A DNA stretch of 8,251 bases from Treponema sp. (GCA_031288815.1 JAITQR010000152.1:1-8251); one strand, 5' to 3'. Positions 1-6,192 are shown, numbered from the stretch's first letter. The notes: generated from the letters alone by a model not told the origin. Made by a program: numbers and translations.

Positions 1-2
1 AG

Positions 3-33
3 GCTGTTCCAAAACTTCAGCTTTTGGAACAGC
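3..33. repeat. Hairpin 1 of a three-hairpin cluster
   Basis: Perfect 12-bp inverted repeat, arms 3-14 (GCTGTTCCAAAA) and 22-33, separated by a 7-base loop. Its GTTCCAAAA core recurs in the hairpin at 81-118, so the two look like members of one dispersed palindrome family. No T-run follows, so a terminator role for an upstream gene is possible but not supported by a classical tail. Confidence 0.75.
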
Positions 34-47
34 TACCTTGAATTTAG

Positions 48-79
48 TGGAAAAACCGGGCTTTCGGCCGGTTTTTCCA
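48..79. repeat. Hairpin 2 of a three-hairpin cluster
   Basis: Perfect 12-bp inverted repeat, arms 48-59 (TGGAAAAACCGG) and 68-79, with an 8-base loop. Its arms differ in sequence from the hairpins on either side. It sits directly between them, with one base separating it from the next stem. Confidence 0.75.
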
Positions 80-80
80 A

Positions 81-118
81 GAGCTTGTCCAAAACCAACC
101 GGGTTTTGGAACAAGCTC
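81..118. repeat. Hairpin 3 of a three-hairpin cluster
   Basis: Long inverted repeat: left arm 81-96, right arm 102-118 (GGTTTTGGAACAAGCTC), loop of five bases. The arms match fully except for one extra T in the right arm, which would bulge. It shares the GTTCCAAAA/TTTTGGAAC core with hairpin 1 and belongs to the same repeat type. Confidence 0.75.
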
Positions 119-256
119 AACTGTTTTACCCAAACTGGGTGGCGGCGGGCCATTCCTGGTTTGAAAGTGCCGTGAAGGCAGAGAAGGCCCGCTATGTATC
201 CAGCCCCTGTCAGGCGTCAGGTAGCGGCGGCTGGGAAATCCGGTTATAATGGGGGT
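119..256 (+). promoter_or_regulatory. Upstream region of the DJ-1 gene with a candidate -10 box
   Basis: No gene is recognised here. A consensus TATAAT lies at 245-250, 96 bases before the DJ-1 start, but no convincing -35 hexamer is found 16-18 bases upstream of it. A perfect 7-bp GC-rich inverted repeat (GCGGGCC at 145-151, GGCCCGC at 186-192) encloses 34 bases and could give the region secondary structure. A small ACCCA/TGGGT hairpin lies at 128-140. The promoter call rests only on the -10 match. Confidence 0.3.
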
Positions 257-302
257 AGTTTCAAAGGCCGGCGGGTTTGGAAATTTTGTTTCCGATGAAA
301 CT
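257..302 (+). promoter_or_regulatory. Nested stem in the predicted 5' leader of the DJ-1 gene
   Basis: An outer 6-bp stem pairs AGTTTC (257-262) with GAAACT (297-302). An inner 5-bp stem pairs GGAAA (279-283) with TTTCC (289-293). If transcription starts about seven bases after the TATAAT at 245-250, this structure would form the very 5' end of the mRNA and leave the ribosome-binding site (about 330-340) free. It matches no known riboswitch that I recognise. Confidence 0.25.
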
Positions 303-345
303 GGTTTTGTCCGCAAAGCCCTTGCGACGGAGGGGGAGGTTCTTT

Positions 346-924
346 ATGGCAAAAAAAGTTGTTGTTCTTTTAGCCGATGGTTTTGAGGAAGTGGAGGCGG
401 TAACTCCCATCGACTACCTGCGCCGGGCCGGGCTGGATCTGAGTACCGCCGCGATAGGGAAGGGTAAAACGGTTACCGGTTCCCACGGCATTCCCGTCAA
501 CGCCGACTTTCTCCTTTCTGAGCTTGGAGACCGGGGCGCGGCCTACTGGGACGCGGTGGTTCTCCCCGGCGGGATGCCGGGCGCGTCGAATCTCGCGGCC
601 TCTGCGGCTACAGGGAAGCTCCTCAAGGATATGGCCGCCGCGGGAAAGGTGGTGGCCGCCATCTGCGCCTCCCCGGCGGTGGTTCTTTCGCCCCTGGGCC
701 TCCTGGCGGGCAGGCGCTTCACCTGCTTTCCCGTCATGGAAAACCAGGTGGATCTTTCCCTGAATCCCGGCGGGCGCTGGTCGGAGGATCGGGTGGTGGC
801 GGACGGCAGCCTCGTCACCAGCCGGGGCGCGGGAACCGCCGGGGCCTTTGCCGTGGCCCTTATCGGCCTCCTCCTGGGGGAAGAAGAAGGGAAAACGATA
901 GCCCGGACGGTGCTGCTCGCGTAA
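346..924 (+). CDS. DJ-1/PfpI family protein (YajL-like)
   Basis: A 192-residue single-domain protein of the DJ-1/ThiJ/PfpI superfamily, close to the usual length of YajL and DJ-1 (about 190-196). Visible signatures are the N-terminal strand followed by DGFEEVE (residues 11-17; E17 aligns with DJ-1 Glu18), VVLPGGMPG (71-79), the nucleophile-elbow motif AAICASP with the reactive cysteine at C107 (DJ-1 Cys106), and SRGAGTA (159-165), matching the SRGPGT motif of the YajL/DJ-1 branch. No signal peptide is seen, so it should be cytoplasmic. Family members are linked to oxidative-stress protection and to glyoxalase III or deglycase activity, which remains debated; the old name 'thiazole biosynthesis ThiJ' is a historical label. 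The start at 346 is chosen because a GGGGGAGG Shine-Dalgarno lies just upstream. An in-frame ATG at 277 would add 23 residues unlike the family. The gene appears monocistronic. Confidence 0.93.
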   Translation: MAKKVVVLLADGFEEVEAVTPIDYLRRAGLDLSTAAIGKGKTVTGSHGIPVNADFLLSELGDRGAAYWDAVVLPGGMPGASNLAASAATGKLLKDMAAAGKVVAAICASPAVVLSPLGLLAGRRFTCFPVMENQVDLSLNPGGRWSEDRVVADGSLVTSRGAGTAGAFAVALIGLLLGEEEGKTIARTVLLA

Positions 925-1200
925 ACAGGCTCTGCCCATAACGCGGACACATCCATCATAAAGACACTGAATAAGCGCCCAAGGGGTCTTGAAAGCGGGA
1001 TTTTATACATACCTTACCCGATCCCCGGGCAGATTCCCGAACAGTGCCGCTACCCCCGCCACGCCAGGATTAGATTTTCGATGAGGCAACGCCCCTTGCT
1101 ATGGGAGCCCTCTTTTTATAGTATTAAGGGAGAGATTAATCACTTACGTATTGATTTCCCAGGTTTGATATAGTTTTTACCCAAAACGCAAGGAGTTTTC
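925..1200 (+). promoter_or_regulatory. pckG upstream region with candidate promoter and operator-like element
   Basis: No gene is seen in this 276-base gap. A possible promoter is TTGCTA (1096-1101), a 15-base spacer and TATAGT (1117-1122). A second TATAGT at 1169-1174 lacks a well-spaced -35. Between them lies an operator-like element, AATCA (1138-1142) and TGATT (1152-1156) around a TACGTA core (1145-1150). Its half-sites are offset by half a base from perfect symmetry. A weak GC stem followed by TCTTTTT (about 1085-1117) could end upstream transcription. The strong Shine-Dalgarno AAGGAG at 1190-1195 is five bases from the pckG ATG. Confidence 0.3.
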
Positions 1201-3024
1201 ATGAAAGTAGAAGAATTGAAACATGCCGGATTAAAGAAATGGATTCAGGACGCGGTCGCCCTTATGAACCCCGATTCCGTGGAGATCTGCGACGGCAGCC
1301 AGGCCGAGTACGACCGGATGATCAAGATCACCCTGGACGCGGGGCTTGCCACCCCTCTTAAAAAGCGGCCCAACAGTTTCCTTTTCCGTTCAGACCCTTC
1401 CGATGTGGCCCGGGTGGAGAACCGGACCTACATTGCCAGTAAGAGCGAGAGCGACGCCGGCCCTACCAATAATTGGATCGACCCGGCGGAGTTGAAGAAG
1501 ACCATGGGCGATCTGTACAAAGGCAGCATGAAGGGGAGGACCATGTACGTCATCCCCTTCTCCATGGGTCCGGTTGGTTCGGATATCGCCAAAATCGGCA
1601 TCCAGATCACCGATTCCCCCTATGTGGTGGCCAATATGCATATCATGACCCGGGTGGGAACCAAGGTTCTGGACGTGCTGGGAAGCGACGGGTTCTACGT
1701 GCCCTGTTTCCACTCGGTGGGAAAGCCCCTGGGCCCCGGCGAAAAGGACAACGGCAAGTGGCCCTGCGCCCCCATAGAGCACAAGTACATCAGCCACTTT
1801 CCGGAAACCCGGGAAATCTGGTCCTACGGCTCAGGCTACGGCGGGAACGCCCTTCTGGGAAAGAAGTGCCTGGCCCTGCGCATCGCCTCGGTTCTGGCCC
1901 GGGACGAGGGCTGGCTTGCCGAACACATGCTGATCCTCAAGATCACCAATCCCCAGGGCGAGGTAAAGTACATCACCGGCGCATTCCCCTCCGCCTGCGG
2001 CAAGACCAACCTGGCTATGCTCATCCCCACCCTCCCGGGCTGGAAGGTTCAGACGGTGGGCGACGATATCGCCTGGATGAAGTTCGGCGCCGACGGCCGG
2101 CTCTACGCCATCAACCCGGAAGCGGGCTTCTTCGGCGTGGCGCCGGGAACCAACAACGACTCCAACTTCAACGCCATGGAATCCATCAAGCAGAACACGA
2201 TCTTCACCAACTGCGGCCTTACCGAAGACGGGGACATCTGGTGGGAGATGATCGGCCACGGCGCCCCGGGCAAGGAGATCGTTGACTGGAAAGGCCAGAA
2301 ACGCCCCGCCCCCCAGACCGACAAGAGTCCCAAAGGCGAGGAGATCGCCCACCCCAACGCCCGCTTCACCGCCCCGGCCCGGCAGTGCCCGGTTATCGCC
2401 CCGGAATGGGAAGATCCCAAAGGCGTGCCTATCAGCGCCTTCCTCTTCGGCGGCCGGCGGCCCAGCACCATCCCCCTGGTAAACCAGAGCAAGAGCTGGA
2501 TACACGGGGTCTTCATGGGCTCCATCACCGGTTCGGAAGTTACCGCCGCGGTTATCTCCGACCAGGTGGGCCAGGTACGGCGGGACCCCTTCGCCATGCT
2601 CCCCTTCTGCGGTTACCACATGGGCGACTACTTCAAGCACTGGATAAAGATCGGCGCCACCCACGACGAGGACAAACTGCCCAAGATCTTCTTCGTCAAC
2701 TGGTTCCGCAAGGATAAGGACGGAAAGTTCATGTGGCCCGGTTACGGCGAGAACAGCCGGGTGCTGGCCTGGATCTTTGACCGCTGCGACAACAAGGACA
2801 ACTTTGTGGAGACCCCCATCGGCAGGCTTCCCCAGCCCGGTTCCATCGACGCCCCCAAGGGCATAAGCGGTGAGGCGATGGAGGAACTCTGCTCGGTGGA
2901 TATCGAAGGCTGGAAAAAGGAAATTGCCGATGTGCGGGAAAAACACTACCCCAAATTCGGCGACAGGCTGCCCAAGGAACTCTACGCGGAACTGGACGCT
3001 ATCGAGAAACGGCTTAACGCCTAA
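1201..3024 (+). CDS. pckG: Phosphoenolpyruvate carboxykinase (GTP)
   Basis: A complete 607-residue cytosolic GTP-type PEP carboxykinase, the usual length for the class. It interconverts oxaloacetate plus GTP with PEP, GDP and CO2. In fermentative bacteria it may run in the CO2-fixing direction as well as in gluconeogenesis. Visible motifs: VENRTYI near residues 72-78 (substrate-binding Arg region); [16 protein letters not shown] (208-223), carrying the Tyr and metal-binding Lys; EHMLIL (241-246) with the metal-binding His; the GTP-class P-loop [13 protein letters not shown] (261-273), including the class-specific hyper-reactive Cys266; kinase-2 motif VGDDIAW (286-292) with metal-binding Asp; [12 protein letters not shown] (416-427); and [25 protein letters not shown] (497-521) in the nucleotide-binding region. 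ACGKTN separates it from the ATP-type enzyme. The ATG is set by AAGGAG five bases upstream. No frameshift or missing active-site residue is seen. The next gene starts 262 bases downstream, so it is probably a single-gene unit. Confidence 0.98.
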   Translation: MKVEELKHAGLKKWIQDAVALMNPDSVEICDGSQAEYDRMIKITLDAGLATPLKKRPNSFLFRSDPSDVARVENRTYIASKSESDAGPTNNWIDPAELKKTMGDLYKGSMKGRTMYVIPFSMGPVGSDIAKIGIQITDSPYVVANMHIMTRVGTKVLDVLGSDGFYVPCFHSVGKPLGPGEKDNGKWPCAPIEHKYISHFPETREIWSYGSGYGGNALLGKKCLALRIASVLARDEGWLAEHMLILKITNPQGEVKYITGAFPSACGKTNLAMLIPTLPGWKVQTVGDDIAWMKFGADGRLYAINPEAGFFGVAPGTNNDSNFNAMESIKQNTIFTNCGLTEDGDIWWEMIGHGAPGKEIVDWKGQKRPAPQTDKSPKGEEIAHPNARFTAPARQCPVIAPEWEDPKGVPISAFLFGGRRPSTIPLVNQSKSWIHGVFMGSITGSEVTAAVISDQVGQVRRDPFAMLPFCGYHMGDYFKHWIKIGATHDEDKLPKIFFVNWFRKDKDGKFMWPGYGENSRVLAWIFDRCDNKDNFVETPIGRLPQPGSIDAPKGISGEAMEELCSVDIEGWKKEIADVREKHYPKFGDRLPKELYAELDAIEKRLNA

Positions 3025-3128
3025 GACCTTGATTCGCGGAAAAGGGTTTACTGCCCAGGAGCCCGCTCACGCGGCGGAGCTTCAGGGCGAGCTTGTCGAT
3101 TTAGACTAAAAGCGCGTTTAAGAGATTT

Positions 3129-3212
3129 GCCACAACGGCGCGGGAAGGAGCACGAGGGAGGGACAAGATGAGGAAATCCGGTCTTTCGTGTACCTTTGAG
3201 CGCCTTGGTGGT
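3129..3212. repeat. Dispersed imperfect inverted-repeat element, copy 1
   Basis: Arms 3129-3158 and 3183-3212 are imperfect reverse complements (20 of 30 positions), with the best-conserved blocks GGCGC, AAGG and CACGA. A related element with the same GGCGC core and closing GGTGGT/GTGGTT end lies at 4183-4260, on the other side of the epimerase gene. The right arm runs into a T-rich tract (3212-3225), so the folded RNA could also act as a terminator for pckG. The element carries no coding capacity and resembles REP/MITE-type intergenic repeats. Confidence 0.55.
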
Positions 3213-3234
3213 TTGTTTTTTCTTTTGCCGTACC

Positions 3235-3250
3235 GCCGGACTATGCCGGC
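3235..3250 (+). promoter_or_regulatory. Small hairpin before the epimerase start
   Basis: A perfect 5-bp stem GCCGG (3235-3239) / CCGGC (3246-3250) with a six-base loop sits 36 bases ahead of the chosen ATG and outside the Shine-Dalgarno sequence. It is too small to call a terminator and has no T-run. No clear promoter was found for the following gene. Confidence 0.2.
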
Positions 3251-3286
3251 TAAGAGATGGATGCGAATAAACCCAGGGGAGGTCTT

Positions 3287-4126
3287 ATGTACAAGGGATT
3301 TTCATCGGGACTTCTGGGCTTCGGGGGCAGGACACTCAGGGAAGACGCCCCTCTGGCCTCTAAATATCACTACGAGGGAATTGCGGTGGATATCGCGGGC
3401 GAATCCAAGAATGACCCCGGCGAGGTAAGGGATCTGCTGGAAAAGAACAGGCTGAAACCGGCCTGTTTCGGGCTGCCCCTGGATTTCCGCACGAGCCGGG
3501 AAGCCTTTGAAGAGGGCATGAAAAAACTGCCGGGCTACTGCGAATTTGCCCGCGGCATCGGGAACAATCGCTGCAACACCTACATTCTGCCGGCCAGCGA
3601 TACCCTGGACTACAAGGCCAATTACGAACTCCACAAGACCCGGTTAGGGGCGGCGGCGAAAATCCTGGAAGAGTACGGTATCCTCTTCGGCCTTGAGTTT
3701 GTGGGCCCCCCAAGTTTCCGGCGGAATAAGAAGTACGAATTTATCCACAACCTTGACGCTTTGCTGGAGCTGCTGAACGATATCGGCACGTCCAACATGG
3801 GGATCCTGCTGGACGCCTTTCACTGGGATCTGGCGGGGCAGACCTACGGGGATTTTAAAAAGATACCGGACAGGCGTTGGGTTACGGTGGTGCATATCAA
3901 CGACGGAATCGCCGGGGTGCCCGCGGAAGAACAGCAGGATCAGGTGCGGGAACTCCCCGGAGCCACCGGTTTTATCCGCATCGCCGATTTTTTTAAGGGT
4001 CTTCAGGATCTGGACTACGATGGCCCGGTTCTGGTCGAGCCCTTTTACCAGCCCTTTAAGACCATGGCCCTTGAGGACGCGGTAAAGATGGCCAAGGAGG
4101 CCATGGACAAGGTGTGGCCCAGGTAG
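3287..4126 (+). CDS. Sugar phosphate isomerase/epimerase-like TIM-barrel protein (AP endonuclease 2 fold)
   Basis: A 279-residue protein with the layout of the xylose-isomerase-like (AP_endonuc_2) TIM barrel. The four metal-ligand positions of the family appear in the expected order on successive strand ends: E137 in LFGLEFVGP, D176 in GILLDAFHW, H203 in VVHINDG and E251 in VLVEPF. This is the Glu-Asp-His-Glu set used by D-psicose/tagatose 3-epimerases and hydroxypyruvate isomerases, so a metal-dependent sugar or sugar-acid isomerisation is likely. The substrate cannot be told from sequence. No signal peptide is seen, so it should be cytoplasmic. The start at 3287 is preferred over an in-frame ATG at 3257 because GGGGAGG (3276-3282) lies four bases before it, while the upstream ATG has only a poor site and adds a family-unlike N-terminus. 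The gene stands alone, without neighbouring sugar transport or kinase genes, between two copies of a dispersed repeat. Confidence 0.85.
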   Translation: MYKGFSSGLLGFGGRTLREDAPLASKYHYEGIAVDIAGESKNDPGEVRDLLEKNRLKPACFGLPLDFRTSREAFEEGMKKLPGYCEFARGIGNNRCNTYILPASDTLDYKANYELHKTRLGAAAKILEEYGILFGLEFVGPPSFRRNKKYEFIHNLDALLELLNDIGTSNMGILLDAFHWDLAGQTYGDFKKIPDRRWVTVVHINDGIAGVPAEEQQDQVRELPGATGFIRIADFFKGLQDLDYDGPVLVEPFYQPFKTMALEDAVKMAKEAMDKVWPR

Positions 4127-4130
4127 GTAA

Positions 4131-4147
4131 CAGACAGCAAGTGTCTG
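4131..4147. terminator. Hairpin just downstream of the epimerase gene
   Basis: A perfect 6-bp stem CAGACA (4131-4136) / TGTCTG (4142-4147) with a five-base loop begins four bases after the stop codon. No T-run follows directly, so it is either a weak or Rho-assisted terminator or a 3'-end stabilising stem. Confidence 0.3.
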
Positions 4148-4161
4148 GCTCGAAAACAGTG

Positions 4162-4173
4162 CCTGGCGCCAGG
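4162..4173. terminator. CCTGG palindrome with TTAAAATTTT tail, possible terminator
   Basis: The perfect palindrome CCTGGCGCCAGG folds as a 4-bp stem with a GCGC loop and is followed by TTAAAATTTT. It lies 35 bases past the epimerase stop, beyond the first hairpin, and together the two could end the transcript. The stem is short, so the call is tentative. Confidence 0.3.
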
Positions 4174-4182
4174 TTAAAATTT

Positions 4183-4260
4183 TACCGCGAAGGCGCACGA
4201 AGGAGGGATAAAGCCAATGATTTTTGGCCTCTTGTGTTTCAATTGTGCGCCTTAGTGGTT
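4183..4260. repeat. Dispersed imperfect inverted-repeat element, copy 2
   Basis: Terminal arms 4183-4198 and 4245-4260 match as reverse complements at 13 of 16 positions, including an uninterrupted AAGGCGCAC. Further inward, CGAAGGAGG and CTTGTGTTTC continue the pattern more loosely. The GGCGC core, the AAGGAG run and the closing GTGGTT are shared with copy 1 (3129-3212). The remaining bases to 4351 show no gene and nothing else recognisable; they are 3' flank to the minus-strand gene that ends at 4352. Confidence 0.55.
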
Positions 4261-4351
4261 AATTCTTCGTTACTGTGAACCTTCGATTCGATTTCGTGGT
4301 AAAAAATACAACGTCAGGCACTCTTTTTCCTACCTTGCGTTTCTAGGCGGT

Positions 4352-4576
4352 TTATGCGGAGGAGGAGGCTATCTTTTCGCGAACCAGTTCACCGATGATT
4401 TGAGCGGGGCTTTTGCGGTCGGCCTCGGCTTTAGTCCAAAGGTAGTCCATGGTCAGATTGTCCAGCCCCAAAAGACGAGCATTCCGTCGGCTTATGAAGC
4501 CGGTTCCGTTGGGACCTGTTTTGGGTACATGGGTAGTATAGTATTCATCCAGCGCATCCGCTTCTTCTTCAGTCAA
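4352..4576 (-). CDS. Small hypothetical protein, antitoxin-like in general appearance
   Basis: A 74-residue protein read from a TTG codon (complement of 4574-4576). I do not recognise a named family with certainty. It begins with an acidic segment (MTEEEADALDEYY), passes through a Gly/Asn-rich linker (GPNGTGF, residues 20-26) and a short basic stretch, and ends in a predicted helix, SPAQIIGELVREKIA. That helix looks like the C-terminal helix of ribbon-helix-helix or CopG-type DNA-binding antitoxins. The antitoxin idea is inference only: no partner toxin gene is adjacent. An in-frame stop lies 15 bases upstream of the TTG, so no ATG start is available, and GAGGA nine bases before the TTG is the only Shine-Dalgarno candidate. 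It could instead be the remnant of a gene that lost its 5' end to the repeat-like DNA upstream. It lies 60 bases downstream of the HATPase-HDOD gene on the same strand and could be co-transcribed. Confidence 0.6.
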   Translation of the reverse strand: MTEEEADALDEYYTTHVPKTGPNGTGFISRRNARLLGLDNLTMDYLWTKAEADRKSPAQIIGELVREKIASSSA

Positions 4577-4591
4577 TTCAGGCGGTCCTCA

Positions 4592-4635
4592 TTCCTAATT
4601 GCTCCCTGCTCATTATTCATTATTCCCTGTTCATT
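4592..4635. repeat. Short AT-rich direct repeats between the two minus-strand genes
   Basis: TCCCTGCTCATT (4603-4614) recurs with one change as TCCCTGTTCATT (4624-4635), a spacing of 21 bases, within a run of ATTCCT/ATTCAT-type words. Read on the minus strand it is a degenerate series of AATGA-CAGGGA and AATTAGGAATGAG words. It separates the stop of the HDOD gene from the TTG start of the small gene. Confidence 0.4.
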
Positions 4636-4636
4636 G

Positions 4637-6133
4637 TTACCGCTGGTTTTCCTGTTTAAAGCCCTGGGAGAAGCGTTCCAGAAGCGTTTCGATCTGCTTG
4701 GGGGATGAGACGCCGAAGTTATCCAGAACAGCGGGATCAAACTGATCAAAACTGACGTTACCGGCTTCAAGTTCGCAAAACATATTTGCCATATATACCG
4801 TCTCCACCAGATCCTTGTGTTCCGGCGGGGCCGAGGCAGGATCGTGATGGTAGCGTATGGCGGATACCAGCCCCTCGGGGAAATTCCATTTTTCCGCAAC
4901 CAGGGCGCCAATCTCGGCATGGTTCATGCCTGCCGCAAGATCCTCGAAGGTAGAGGCGGGCATCTCTTTTTCATTGCAGAATTCCTTGATCTTGATTAAC
5001 AGCTCCGGATGCACATTGGAAAAGATAATTTTGCCCATGTCGTGGAGTATGCCGCCTACATAAACATCGTCCAGGAGATTCCGGTCTTTGCGGAAATTCT
5101 TGATGAGGTTATAGGCGTAAAAAGCGGTTTTGTAGGAATGTTCCCAGAGGACTTTTTTATCCATCGTTTCATCGCCCAGGATCTTTTGGGTTCCGTAAGA
5201 ATAGAGAAGATTTTTTATACCCCGGATACCCACCATCTTAACCGCTTCGGCAATACTGTCCACCTTTTTGGAAAGCATGTACTGGGCCGAATTCACTATC
5301 TTAAGCAGATCGGCGGTAAGAGCCGGGTCCATGGAAATCTGCCGGGCAATGTCAGCCATCTCCGAATCGGGATCGTTGATGAGCTTCTGTACCAAAAGTA
5401 TGTTCTCAGGAAATTGGGGCAGGGAATTGATATTGTCCACTATGGTGGAAGATAAAATCGAAAGGCTTTCCACCCTGGTTTGTTCCAGGGGGATGATGAG
5501 CCGGGCTATGGTCTCCTTTTCGGTCCCGATAATGTCAAAACAGTCTTCGTCGAGCCCCATCTTCTTTAACATGAGAACCAGAATGACCAGCCCCAGACCG
5601 GCGCCTTCTGAATCATCCAGGACCTGGCTCAGGGCATCCTCCAGGTTGTCGTACTGCCGGGACCGGGCCAGTTTATCATGTATGCGGATAAGCTCCGTCT
5701 TGGTCGCCGCTACGTTGTTCCGCACTTCCACATAAATAATATTGTTCTTGATCTGGAGCATGAGCCTGATATAAAGGCCCTTTTCCTTTTGGATCTGGAG
5801 ATAATGACCGATATTGCTAAGAGTGTTCTCCTTAAACGAAGTCATTCCCAATTTATAATCATCAGGATTGTTCAGATCCAGTCCTCGTTCAACAAAATAA
5901 ACCCGCTTGGTATTGGCTTTTTTCGCGTTAACCGCCAGTTCCTGGACGCAATAAACGATATAGTCCTTGAGTTTTTCCTGATCCAACTGTTTCAGGAAAA
6001 CAGAAATAACCTGTTCAATGTAGGCCTCAATTTCATGGGGAAGGGTAAATGTAGTTATAGTCAGAGGTATACCGGATTGAACAGCTTTCTTAACTTTGGC
6101 TTCATCAACAACCAACTCCTGTGTTGTAGCCAT
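4637..6133 (-). CDS. HATPase-like / HDOD domain signalling protein
   Basis: A 498-residue, probably cytoplasmic regulatory protein with two recognisable parts. Residues about 25-217 resemble a GHKL/HATPase_c fold: an N-box-like YCVQELAVNAKKAN (61-74, with E65 and N69), a strand with VEVRNN (135-140) where the DxG box is expected, and a glycine-rich lid EGAGLGLVIL (176-185). No H-box or dimerisation domain is present, so it is not a standard histidine kinase; RsbW-type relatives are nearer. Residues about 235-440 form an HDOD domain: LPQFPENILLVQKLINDP, ISMDPALTADLLKIVNSA (266-283), GIRGIKNLL, GGILHDMGKII (360-370), MNHAEIGALVAEKWNFPEGLVSAIRYHH (403-430). His and Asp of the HD motif (H364, D365) and further His (H332, H405, H429, H430) are retained, unlike many HDOD proteins. 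The ATG is set by AAGGAAGG three bases upstream. Codon use appears less GC-rich than pckG. The ligand and output are unknown. Confidence 0.88.
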   Translation of the reverse strand: MATTQELVVDEAKVKKAVQSGIPLTITTFTLPHEIEAYIEQVISVFLKQLDQEKLKDYIVYCVQELAVNAKKANTKRVYFVERGLDLNNPDDYKLGMTSFKENTLSNIGHYLQIQKEKGLYIRLMLQIKNNIIYVEVRNNVAATKTELIRIHDKLARSRQYDNLEDALSQVLDDSEGAGLGLVILVLMLKKMGLDEDCFDIIGTEKETIARLIIPLEQTRVESLSILSSTIVDNINSLPQFPENILLVQKLINDPDSEMADIARQISMDPALTADLLKIVNSAQYMLSKKVDSIAEAVKMVGIRGIKNLLYSYGTQKILGDETMDKKVLWEHSYKTAFYAYNLIKNFRKDRNLLDDVYVGGILHDMGKIIFSNVHPELLIKIKEFCNEKEMPASTFEDLAAGMNHAEIGALVAEKWNFPEGLVSAIRYHHDPASAPPEHKDLVETVYMANMFCELEAGNVSFDQFDPAVLDNFGVSSPKQIETLLERFSQGFKQENQR

Positions 6134-6171
6134 AAACCTTCCTTAGATGACAAAGTTTAAAACACCAAGCC

Positions 6172-6192
6172 GGTTTCAAACCTTTTGAAACC
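6172..6192. promoter_or_regulatory. Perfect palindrome in the HDOD gene leader
   Basis: GGTTTCAAA (6172-6180) and TTTGAAACC (6184-6192) form a perfect 9-bp inverted repeat with a three-base centre. It lies 39-59 bases upstream of the HATPase-HDOD start codon and downstream of its candidate promoter, so it could be a protein-binding operator or an RNA hairpin. It has the same general style as the CCAAAA/TTTTGG hairpins at the left edge and could be a dispersed repeat. Confidence 0.5.

Noticed and set aside
145..192. GC-rich inverted repeat considered as a small structured RNA gene (RNase P, tmRNA or similar)
   Set aside because: Only one 7-bp stem around a 34-base loop is evident, and no conserved core of a known RNA family could be found.
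1..249. A + strand frame open from the left edge to a TAA at 247-249, possibly the tail of an upstream gene
   Set aside because: The first half runs straight through three perfect hairpins, and the translation (RLFQNFSFWNSYLEF...) looks like translated repeat. No family motif is seen. A real upstream gene ending here cannot be fully excluded without the sequence to the left.
44..316. Minus-strand open frame of 90 codons across the left-edge hairpins
   Set aside because: Low-complexity, Pro/Arg-rich translation across repeat DNA, with no ribosome-binding site and no family resemblance.
370..939. Minus-strand open frames of 189 and 155 codons opposite the DJ-1 gene
   Set aside because: Antisense shadows of a clearly recognised gene. 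Their translations are rich in Arg/Gly/Pro and lack motifs.
1473..2285. A 270-codon + strand frame inside pckG in another phase
   Set aside because: Out-of-phase shadow of pckG with Arg/His/Gly-rich composition and no start signal.
1831..2946. Long (371-codon) minus-strand open frame opposite pckG
   Set aside because: It arises from the GC-rich codon bias of pckG, whose motifs are intact throughout. The antisense translation is Gly/Val/Ala-rich with no family match.
3168..3428. A + strand frame of 86 codons overlapping repeat copy 1 and the epimerase start
   Set aside because: It lies largely in the repeat element and out of phase with the recognised epimerase gene. An AGGGAGGG run before the ATG is part of the repeat itself.
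5009..5735. + strand frames of 148 and 155 codons opposite the HATPase-HDOD gene
   Set aside because: Antisense to a well-supported gene, with no ribosome-binding sites or recognisable motifs.
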